Source of the DNA: an uncultured Prolixibacteraceae bacterium
Lineage (GTDB): Bacteria > Bacteroidota > Bacteroidia > Bacteroidales > Prolixibacteraceae
DNA: 64,000 nt
Direction: 5' to 3'
Assembly (NCBI GenBank): GCA_913063265.1
Contig: CAJXZG010000007.1
Coordinates: 1-64,000 of the forward strand
The translations under genes were made by a program, and so were the position numbers. Of the stretch, positions 37,499 through 45,298 are shown piece after piece. Under the pieces are notes generated by a model, which had not been told where the DNA came from, made no database searches, and worked only from the letters and a program-made list of their open reading frames with translations. Position 1 is the first letter of the stretch. Every line of letters begins with the position of its first letter.

Positions 37499-39784
37499 AT
37501 GAACAACTTAAAAATATATTTCAGGAACCTGGTGAAAAACAAAGTTTTTTCAACTATAACCATTGGAAGTTTTGCGGTAAGTATTGCCATTATTATTATT
37601 CTGATTTCGTTTTTGGTTTCAGAGTTTAGCTACGATAAGGACATAAGAAATATTGATAATATTTATCGTCTTAAAGCTTCGGAAAATGGAGCTTCAATCC
37701 CCGAACAATCACGAAATTTGATCTTAGCTGATATCCCTGAAATTGATGCTGTTTCTAATTTTGCAATTAATCGTGAACCAATTGTTTATCAACAAAATAG
37801 TTTTAGTGCAAAAGTTATCAATTCCGACGAGGATTTGTTTTCTATATTGCCAATTGAATTTGTGATTGGAAGTTCTGAAGATATTTTCAGTAACAAACGA
37901 AATATTGTAATTACCGAGAGTCTATCACAAAAAATATTCGGAAATGAAAATCCGCTTGGAAAAGTTTTAAATATTTCACACAAGGAAGACGCACAAGTAG
38001 TGGCTCTTATTAGGGATTTTCCTGACAAAAGTACACTCAATGGTGATTTAATATGCTCAACTGATTTAAAAATTCGTTATTCAAGAAGTTGTTATAACGA
38101 AGAATGCACGTATTTCTATAAAACAATAATACGATTACAAAATGGGGCATCTGCATACGAAGTTAGCAACAAAATCGCTTCGGTAATTCCCAAAATCAAT
38201 GAACACGATAATAATATATATTCGCTAACTCCTTATGAAAATGTGTATTTTGACACATCTTTGAGTCACGATGATCTTCAACACGCAAATATTAAATTAA
38301 TACGTTTATTGATTTGGTTAACCCTTGCTTTACTTCTTCTTTCGATTTTTAATTACATCAATCTTTCAATTGCGCAAAACACTACCCGTTTAAAAGAATT
38401 TGGTGTAAAACAAACTTTAGGAGCCTGTAATAAAAATGTTTTTGTTCAGTTTTTTGGAGAAGCATTTTTGACTACATTTTTTGCTACTAAACTTGCCCTT
38501 TTAATTGCATATCTTATTCAACCTGTATTTATCGAATTATTTGGCAAACATTTTATAATTAGCAATCTGTTTATTTCTCCGCAAAACATTTTAATTGGAA
38601 TTTTTCTTCTTGGAATTGTTTCTGTTTTTTCGGCCATTTACCCGGCTTCCCTGGCAACAAAAGTTGAGGCCAAAGATTTGCTTCAAAAAAAGACCGGAGC
38701 GAAATCAAAGGGAATAGATATCCGTAAATCGTTGAATGTAATTCAGTTTGCAGCAACCATCTCAATTCTGGTGTCGCTGATTGTAATCACCCGTCAGATT
38801 GAATATGCAAAAACAAAAGATTTAGGATTTAGTACAGAGCAACTCGTTAGAATTCCGGTACACTGGCAAGCCAGTGATAAAATAGATGTATTAGTTAACG
38901 AAGTTACTTCCATTTCTGGAGTAAAAAATTCCTGTTACTCTCACGGAACTCCCGGGGGAATCTGGAATTACAGTCAGAATGAAGAATTTGGTAAAATTTC
39001 AGTGATTTCGAGTGATAAAAATTTTATCGAAACTTTTGGACTATCGGTTATTGAAGGACGAAACTTTTTTAATGGCGAGCAAAACCGTGTATGCCTGATT
39101 AATAAAAAGGCGATGGAACAAGCGGGCTGGGAAAGCTTTGAAGGCAAAAATATGTTTGGCTATGAAATTGTCGGTTTAATGGATGATTTTCATTACGAAA
39201 ACATGTATAATCAAATTGGAGGTTTAATGGTTAATAACGACAATGATGTTTCACATCTTACCGTCCGTCTGCTACCGGGCAATACATTAAACATATTAGC
39301 CGAAATTGAAAAAGCATATAAAAAAGTTTTGCCTGATTATGAATTTTCATTTCAGTTTTACGACGAATATTTAGACGGAATGTATCAACAAGAAGAAAAG
39401 CGTGCTGCATCCATTCGCATAATTGCAATCATCGCCATTTTTATTTCATGTATTGGTTTAATAGGGCTTGTTGAATTTTCAACAAAAAACAGAATAAAAG
39501 AAATCGGTATCCGCAAAGTAAACGGAGCCAAAATTTCTGAGATACTAGCCATGCTGAATAAGGACTTTATAAAATGGGTAACCATTGCTTTTGTAATTGC
39601 CTGCCCAATTGCATACTACACCATGAATAAATGGTTGGAGAACTTTGCTTATAAAACAAGTTTAAGCTGGTGGGTATTTGCATTGGCCGGTATCCTGACC
39701 TTAAGTATTGCAATGTTAACGGTTTCGTGGCAATCGTGGCATGCAGCGACAAGAAATCCGGTCGAAGCACTTCGATACGAATAG
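37499..39784 (+). CDS. FtsX/MacB-type ABC permease, copy 2
   Basis: 761 residues, the shortest of the ten because the first periplasmic core is reduced. The first helix is TITIGSFAVSIAIIIILISF (about 20-42), and later helices fall near 268-288, 310-335, 355-378 and 402-420. The second half ends KEIGIRKVNGAKISEIL, then MNKWLENFAYKTSLSWWVF. Its final ~120 bases and the following hairpin are almost identical to copy 1 (one or two mismatches), whereas the periplasmic domains differ strongly. This points to exchange or gene conversion limited to the 3' end. The second DUF559 element follows. Confidence 0.92.
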   Translation: MNNLKIYFRNLVKNKVFSTITIGSFAVSIAIIIILISFLVSEFSYDKDIRNIDNIYRLKASENGASIPEQSRNLILADIPEIDAVSNFAINREPIVYQQNSFSAKVINSDEDLFSILPIEFVIGSSEDIFSNKRNIVITESLSQKIFGNENPLGKVLNISHKEDAQVVALIRDFPDKSTLNGDLICSTDLKIRYSRSCYNEECTYFYKTIIRLQNGASAYEVSNKIASVIPKINEHDNNIYSLTPYENVYFDTSLSHDDLQHANIKLIRLLIWLTLALLLLSIFNYINLSIAQNTTRLKEFGVKQTLGACNKNVFVQFFGEAFLTTFFATKLALLIAYLIQPVFIELFGKHFIISNLFISPQNILIGIFLLGIVSVFSAIYPASLATKVEAKDLLQKKTGAKSKGIDIRKSLNVIQFAATISILVSLIVITRQIEYAKTKDLGFSTEQLVRIPVHWQASDKIDVLVNEVTSISGVKNSCYSHGTPGGIWNYSQNEEFGKISVISSDKNFIETFGLSVIEGRNFFNGEQNRVCLINKKAMEQAGWESFEGKNMFGYEIVGLMDDFHYENMYNQIGGLMVNNDNDVSHLTVRLLPGNTLNILAEIEKAYKKVLPDYEFSFQFYDEYLDGMYQQEEKRAASIRIIAIIAIFISCIGLIGLVEFSTKNRIKEIGIRKVNGAKISEILAMLNKDFIKWVTIAFVIACPIAYYTMNKWLENFAYKTSLSWWVFALAGILTLSIAMLTVSWQSWHAATRNPVEALRYE

Positions 39785-39842
39785 TAAGAAGTGCGGAGAT
39801 CCCGACCGGAGCGTCGGGGTGGAGGCGTTGCGATACGAATAG
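39761..39842 (+). repeat. Duplicated permease gene tail around a hairpin, unit 2
   Basis: Real tail at 39761-39784, identical in sequence to unit 1. The same hairpins follow, then a second VEALRYE tail at 39819-39842 with different synonymous codons (GCG, TTG, CGA, TAC) from unit 1. Offset 58 bases. Confidence 0.85.
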
Positions 39843-39845
39843 TGT

Positions 39846-40314
39846 TTCACCCCAAACCCCTGAAGGGGCTTAAAGAATAAAAGCATGAATATAAATGATA
39901 ATGTTTCAATGTTTTATAATGCCAAACCTCAAATCTTTGAGAAAGCAAAAAGCATGCGTAAAAATATGACAAGCGCAGAATTATTGCTATGGGAAAAACT
40001 TAAAGGTAAAAAGGTTCTGGGATTACGTTTTCGACCACAACATCCGATAGATATTTTTATTGCTGACTTTTATTGTCATCCGATTAAATTAGTAATTGAA
40101 GTAGATGGAGGAATTCATAAATCAAAAGATCAAAAAGAATACGATTTAGGCAGAACAGCAGAACTAAATTATCTGAAAATTGAGGTAATAAGATTTACCA
40201 ATGAAGAAGTTGAAAAAGACATGAGACAAGTAATAGAAACTATAAAACAGAAATGCCTGTTACGTCAATCGGAGATACAACCAAGTCCCCTTTAGGGGAT
40301 TTAGGGGGGGAAAT
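39846..40314 (+). mobile_element. Putative DUF559 element with hairpin-bearing inverted ends, copy 2
   Basis: The left end TTCACCCCAAACCCC with hairpin CCCCTGAAGGGG begins 3 bases after the second permease tail. The right end carries hairpin CCCCTTTAGGGG and a TTTAGGGGGG block. Length about 469, matching copy 1 within a few bases. The right boundary is uncertain by one or two bases. Confidence 0.58.
39885..40295 (+). CDS. DUF559 (Vsr-like) endonuclease-domain protein, copy 2
   Basis: A 136-residue homologue of the gene at 37006. Asp61, Glu72, Asp74 and His78 of the candidate nuclease site are all kept. Most substitutions are conservative (I/V, K/R, D/E), which suggests the protein was under selection after duplication or that both copies arrived as functional units. 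The stop codon falls inside the right-end hairpin block, three residues earlier than in copy 1. It is preceded by AGAATAAAAGC with no strong ribosome-binding site, as is usual here. Confidence 0.88.
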   Translation: MNINDNVSMFYNAKPQIFEKAKSMRKNMTSAELLLWEKLKGKKVLGLRFRPQHPIDIFIADFYCHPIKLVIEVDGGIHKSKDQKEYDLGRTAELNYLKIEVIRFTNEEVEKDMRQVIETIKQKCLLRQSEIQPSPL

Positions 40315-40390
40315 AAAGGCAATCTATAGTGTGAAACCTATTAAACTGGAGCCGCTTAAGGTATCTGAGCAAACTTTTAAACTAAAAACA

Positions 40391-42784
40391 ATGAGACTTT
40401 TAAATATCAAATTAGCTATTAGAAATGCCTTAAAAGACAGGGTTTTGTCCTTCGCCAAGTTATTTGGCTTAAGCATTTCTTTTGCAATTATTTTGTTTGC
40501 AGTAGCTTACGTTTATTATGAAACTAGTTTCGATAAGTTTGTCCCGGACCATAAAAAAATTTACAGATGTTTAATGCAGGGACAGCTAAACGGTAATGAT
40601 GCTGATTTTGCAGTAACAAGTTCTAAAATGGCAAAGGTTGTATTGGCTGAAATACCCGAAATTACTGAGGTTGTACGATTGGCAACCAGAGGAGAAGCGA
40701 GTATAAACTACAATACAGAAACCATTGAAATGGGAACCCTGTTTTTTGCTGATCCTGAATTTTTTAGCTTTTTCGATTTCAAAATTTATAAAAATACAGA
40801 TAATCCGTTTGAGTCGCCCGACAATATAAGTATTGCAGAAAGTGTTGCCAGACAATATTTTGGTTCACCACAGGAGGCATTGGGAAAAGTAGTTCAACTG
40901 CGTGGTCAGAATAGTGTGATTACAGGAGTTTTTGAAGATTTACCTTCCAACTTTCATTTACAAACCAAAATAATTCAGTCTATTGATGAGATTAATCCAC
41001 ACCTGGATGGCTGGGGTTCACAAAACTATTATACTTATATAAAAACGAGTTCTGATATATCAGACTTAGACGATCTGAATTTCAAACTTACCAAAACTGT
41101 TTATTCACATTACGATGATGGTATAGACGGAGCGTCTGCAACAAACTGGGAAGATTTAAAATACGCAGAAAATACCCATATCTTTTTTAATGCCGAACCA
41201 TTAACAGATATACATTTTGGTAAACATAGGTTTGATCCGGCAATAACATCGAACAAAATTTATGTTTACGGTGCAATTATTCTTGCAGTTTTAATCCTGC
41301 TAATATCCTCATTCAATTTTATAAACCTTACCATTGCCAATTTATCTACACGGGTTAAAGAAATAGGAATCCGTAAAACCAATGGTGCTGCAAACAAACA
41401 AATTACCCAACAGTTTATTTTCGAATCAGTATGGTTTTGGGTAACAGGATTTGGTATTGCAATAATGCTCTACTATTTTGGGGAAACTCCGTTGAACAGA
41501 TTTCTTGGGTTAGAAGTAAATATTGAAGATAAAACTGTAGTACTTCTACTTATATTCATTTTTGCCGGACTTTTAATTTTTAACCTGATTACCAATATTC
41601 TGCCTGTAACTTTTTTTTCAAGAAAAGAAACATTGCATCTGATTAAAAAAGAAAGCACTGAAAAACATAATTCTCTTTTAAAAGATGGTTTTGTAGTCCT
41701 GCAATTTGTACTTTCTGCTTTAATTATCCTCTGTTCCATTTTTGTGCAAAAACAGATAAATTACATGGTAAACAAAGAACGTGGCTACGACAAAGAAAAT
41801 ATAATCACCATGTCGATGTGGAGTATGGCTCCTGAGACCCGAAGAACATTTATTGAAGAGATATCAAAACATTCAGCAATTCTGTCGGTCTCTACCAGTG
41901 ATGTTTATTTTGGTTACGATCCAAGTATGAATGGTGCCTTTTTTGAGACAGTTGAAAATGAGAATTATTTCCACACCAGTATTTTGCCGGTAGATGTTAA
42001 GTTCTTCAATACATTTAATATTCAGCTAAAAGAAGGAAGATTTTTTGATAAAGAACGACAAACCGATTTTCAAGCTGCTTTATTAAATGAAACAGCTGCA
42101 AATGAATATAGAAAAGAGGGATCGTTAATTGGGAAAAAACTGCATATCGATGGCACTAATTATGATATTATAGGAATTGTTAAAGACTTTAATTATCGCT
42201 CGTTGTATCATGCTTTACAACCACTTGTAATTACGAGAATTGAAAATCTGGGTAATGTTTTTGTTAAAGTTCGTGGCAATCAAATCCCTGTAGCATTAGA
42301 ACTTATACGAAATCAAAGAAAAGAACTGGGATTAATGAAACCACTGCAATATTCTTTTCATGATGATATAATTGCCGGACACTATTTAAAAGACCAGCAG
42401 GCAAAAAAAATGTTACTCTTTTTGTCTTTTATTTCTGTATTAATAGCTTGTGTAGGCTTATATGCTATCAGTTTTTTTAGCATTATTAAACGAACCAAGG
42501 AAATTGGAATTCGTAAAGTAAACGGTGCAAAGGTTTCCGAAATCTTAAAAATGCTCAACAAAGACTTTGTTACATGGGTAGCCATTGCATTTGTAATTGC
42601 TTGTCCTATTGCGTACTATACCATGAATAAATGGCTTGAAAATTTTGCCTACAAAACCAATTTAAGCTGGTGGATATTTGCATTGGCAGGAATCCTGGCT
42701 TTAGGTATTGCAACGTTAACGGTTTCGTGGCAATCGTGGCGTGCAGCGACAAAAAATCCGGTCGAAGCACTTCGATACGAATAG
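40391..42784 (+). CDS. FtsX/MacB-type ABC permease, copy 3
   Basis: 797 residues from ATG 40391 (MRLLNIKLAIRNALKDRVLS). An ATG at 40253 would add 46 residues read out of the DUF559 element end and is not used. The first helix lies near 22-42 (LFGLSISFAIILFAVAYVYY). The central FtsX segment reads LSTRVKEIGIRKTNGAANKQI, so both halves keep the signature. The end SWWIFALAGILALGIATLTV ... KNPVEALRYE is again nearly identical to copies 1 and 2 at the DNA level over the last 60 bases. Confidence 0.92.
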   Translation: MRLLNIKLAIRNALKDRVLSFAKLFGLSISFAIILFAVAYVYYETSFDKFVPDHKKIYRCLMQGQLNGNDADFAVTSSKMAKVVLAEIPEITEVVRLATRGEASINYNTETIEMGTLFFADPEFFSFFDFKIYKNTDNPFESPDNISIAESVARQYFGSPQEALGKVVQLRGQNSVITGVFEDLPSNFHLQTKIIQSIDEINPHLDGWGSQNYYTYIKTSSDISDLDDLNFKLTKTVYSHYDDGIDGASATNWEDLKYAENTHIFFNAEPLTDIHFGKHRFDPAITSNKIYVYGAIILAVLILLISSFNFINLTIANLSTRVKEIGIRKTNGAANKQITQQFIFESVWFWVTGFGIAIMLYYFGETPLNRFLGLEVNIEDKTVVLLLIFIFAGLLIFNLITNILPVTFFSRKETLHLIKKESTEKHNSLLKDGFVVLQFVLSALIILCSIFVQKQINYMVNKERGYDKENIITMSMWSMAPETRRTFIEEISKHSAILSVSTSDVYFGYDPSMNGAFFETVENENYFHTSILPVDVKFFNTFNIQLKEGRFFDKERQTDFQAALLNETAANEYRKEGSLIGKKLHIDGTNYDIIGIVKDFNYRSLYHALQPLVITRIENLGNVFVKVRGNQIPVALELIRNQRKELGLMKPLQYSFHDDIIAGHYLKDQQAKKMLLFLSFISVLIACVGLYAISFFSIIKRTKEIGIRKVNGAKVSEILKMLNKDFVTWVAIAFVIACPIAYYTMNKWLENFAYKTNLSWWIFALAGILALGIATLTVSWQSWRAATKNPVEALRYE

Positions 42785-42842
42785 CAAGAAGTGCCGTGAT
42801 CCCGACCGAAGCGTCGGGATGGAAGCGTTGAGATATGAATAG
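42761..42842 (+). repeat. Duplicated permease gene tail around a hairpin, unit 3
   Basis: Real tail 42761-42784 (same sequence as units 1 and 2), a hairpin with 7-base arms ATCCCGA/TCGGGAT, then a second tail MEALRYE and stop at 42819-42842. Offset 58 bases. Confidence 0.85.
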
Positions 42843-42894
42843 GAAATAATAAAAATATGAAAACCATTTTTCAAAATACAAAAATGAATAAGGA

Positions 42895-45213
42895 ATGAAC
42901 CAATTAAAAACGATTTATAGAGGATTAAAAAGAAATCGTTTAAATAGTTCAGTAATAATGCTGAGCATGGCTATTGGTATGGCTTGTTTTTTCCTGATTG
43001 TTTTGTTTATAAACAGGGAATTTAAACCTGAAGCATTTAATCCGGACAAACAAAGAACTTATGCCTTGCAAAGTGATAATCCTTTTGGTAATGAGGTCGG
43101 AGCTGGCTCAAAAATGATGCATTGCCGGGAAGGATCTGTAGAATACATGCAGGAAAACTTTGAAGAAATAGAAAGCTTTTGCCGGCTTTGGCATATTAGC
43201 GGCAAACGTATTGTTGTAAACCGCAACACATATTTTGATAACCCAACAATATTAAGTGCCTCAGAAAACTTTTTCGACTTCTTCAATTATAATCTTGTTA
43301 CCAATAACTCACAAGATGTTCTAAAAACAAAAAATGATATTGCAATTTCCGAAGATTTGGCAATCAAATATTTTGGAGAAAAATTTCCAATAGGGAAATC
43401 GATTCTACTTGGTTCTGGCAAGGGCGAGATAGAGTATTTTGTTAGTGGTGTTTTTGAAAGACCTTTGGAAACTACCCAAATTAGTTTCGATATGGTTACC
43501 CTTTTTAATGGAAAAGATAGTCGCTGTTATGTAAAGCTGGACGCGCCTCAAAGCAAACAAAAATTGGAAAATGAGTTTAAACGCCTTAAAGCAGACATCC
43601 CCTCCATTAACGATGGAACTCCTTCGCAATATTACCTGCAGGAAATGAATGATGCTTATTTCAGCACGATACGTAATGCCAAATTTGAAGCATCTCGTGA
43701 TAAATCTGATTTATGGATTGCCCTGGCCATTGCTTTTATCATTATTGGAATTGCCGTTTTTAATTACCTAAACCTGTTAAGAAATCGATTAAACGATAAC
43801 ATTAAATCTTACACAATTAGTCGAATTCAGGGTGCTGCAAATAAAGATTTGGTTTATAATTTTTTAATGGAAACTTTTGGTATGTTATTAATTTCGTTTT
43901 CATTAGGTCTTGTTCTTATGAACGTATTATTGCCGTTCTTTAACCAACTGTTAGCTACAAACCTTTCGTTTCAAATTTTTACCCGGCCAAATAGTTTTCT
44001 CCTGTTCATCTTATTTATGTCTGTGCTTCTTGTTATATCTTATTTGTTTGCATTTGTTCATGTTAAAACCCGGCTTTCAACTGTCAATATTAAAGGTAAA
44101 GCACGCTCAACACGCCGATTACCGATTATGAGTATTATACAACTTGCTGCAATGGTAATTCTTGTAATTTGCTCATCTGTTGTTGTTAAACAAATACAGT
44201 TTATAAACAATAAAGAAATTGGACTAGATAAAAATGTGATTGAGATTAGAATTCCTTCATCGCACAGCAGTAAAACAAGCGTATTTAAAGAAAACCTTTC
44301 AGCAAATCCGAATGTTTCCGGGTTTTCATTAACAACAGCATCTCCATTACTGGAACACTGGATTTTGGCGCTTCACTATGAAGAAAACGGCTCAAAACAA
44401 TCATATTACCCTTGCGGATTTACCGGTGATGAGAATTACTTAAAGACACTTGGAATTAACATTCTTGATGGTGAAAATTTTTCAGGAAATCCAGAAACAG
44501 ACAAAAGGAAATGTCTTGTAAACAAATCGTTCGCAAGCTTATTCCCAAACCGGGAGTTAATTGGAAATCCCATGCCCGGAAACGAAGAAACACTGATTAT
44601 TGGTATAGTTGAAGATTTTCATTTTTCAAGCTTAAAAAAGATTGTAGAGCCGGCCTATATTGCATTTAATAATTCAGGGCCTCAAATTTTGGTAAAGCCG
44701 GTAAAAGGAAAAGAAAATGAAGTTAAAGCTTCAATAGGGGCAATTTGGGAAAACCTCATCCCTGACTTTCCTCCGTACATTGAAAATATGAATGTGCGTT
44801 ACCAGTATTTGCATGCTGAAAATGAACGTTTTATTCAGCTGATTGGGGCTTGTTGTTTAATCAGTATTTTATTATCAATGATGGGATTATTTGCTCTTTC
44901 GGTTGACAATTGTATTAAAAGAATAAAAGAAATAGGTATACGAAAAGTAAACGGGGCTAAAATCCCTGAAATACTTACATTGCTTAATATTGACTTTATA
45001 AAATGGGTGGGCATTGCTTTTGTATTAGCTTGCCCCATTGCGTATTTTACCATGAATAAATGGCTTGAAAATTTTGCTTACAAAACTACCTTAAGCTGGT
45101 GGATATTTACCATTTCCGGAATTTTAGCTTTAGGTATTGCAGTACTGACTGTTAGCTGGCAAAGCTGGCGGGCAGCGACAAAAAATCCTGTCGAAGCACT
45201 TCGATACGAATAG
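42895..45213 (+). CDS. FtsX/MacB-type ABC permease, copy 4
   Basis: 772 residues. The first helix is IMLSMAIGMACFFLIVLFIN (about 22-41). The first FtsX half is diverged: IKSYTISRIQGAANKDLVYN replaces the usual KEIGIRK motif, so this half may be less active in coupling to the ATPase. The second half is typical (KRIKEIGIRKVNGAKIPEIL). Its last 24 bases equal those of copies 1-3, although the codons just upstream (ACTGTTAGCTGG against ACGGTTTCGTGG) do not. Confidence 0.92.
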   Translation: MNQLKTIYRGLKRNRLNSSVIMLSMAIGMACFFLIVLFINREFKPEAFNPDKQRTYALQSDNPFGNEVGAGSKMMHCREGSVEYMQENFEEIESFCRLWHISGKRIVVNRNTYFDNPTILSASENFFDFFNYNLVTNNSQDVLKTKNDIAISEDLAIKYFGEKFPIGKSILLGSGKGEIEYFVSGVFERPLETTQISFDMVTLFNGKDSRCYVKLDAPQSKQKLENEFKRLKADIPSINDGTPSQYYLQEMNDAYFSTIRNAKFEASRDKSDLWIALAIAFIIIGIAVFNYLNLLRNRLNDNIKSYTISRIQGAANKDLVYNFLMETFGMLLISFSLGLVLMNVLLPFFNQLLATNLSFQIFTRPNSFLLFILFMSVLLVISYLFAFVHVKTRLSTVNIKGKARSTRRLPIMSIIQLAAMVILVICSSVVVKQIQFINNKEIGLDKNVIEIRIPSSHSSKTSVFKENLSANPNVSGFSLTTASPLLEHWILALHYEENGSKQSYYPCGFTGDENYLKTLGINILDGENFSGNPETDKRKCLVNKSFASLFPNRELIGNPMPGNEETLIIGIVEDFHFSSLKKIVEPAYIAFNNSGPQILVKPVKGKENEVKASIGAIWENLIPDFPPYIENMNVRYQYLHAENERFIQLIGACCLISILLSMMGLFALSVDNCIKRIKEIGIRKVNGAKIPEILTLLNIDFIKWVGIAFVLACPIAYFTMNKWLENFAYKTTLSWWIFTISGILALGIAVLTVSWQSWRAATKNPVEALRYE

Positions 45214-45271
45214 TGAGAAGTGTGAAGATCCCGATAGCATCGTCGGGATGAAAGTACTTGGGTATGAATAA
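45190..45271 (+). repeat. Duplicated permease gene tail around a hairpin, unit 4
   Basis: Real tail 45190-45213, then a hairpin ATCCCGA-TAGCATCG-TCGGGAT, then a diverged second tail MKVLGYE and stop at 45248-45271. Offset 58 bases. Confidence 0.82.
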
Positions 45272-45298
45272 ACTAACATAAACAATAAGTTTTAAACG

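Noticed and set aside
39670-39873. 67-residue frame across the end of permease copy 2
   Set aside because: A shadow of the permease coding region and the following repeat in another frame.
40253-40390. 46-residue N-terminal extension of permease copy 3
   Set aside because: It is translation of the right end of the DUF559 element and has no similarity to other permeases; ATG 40391 starts the family-typical sequence.
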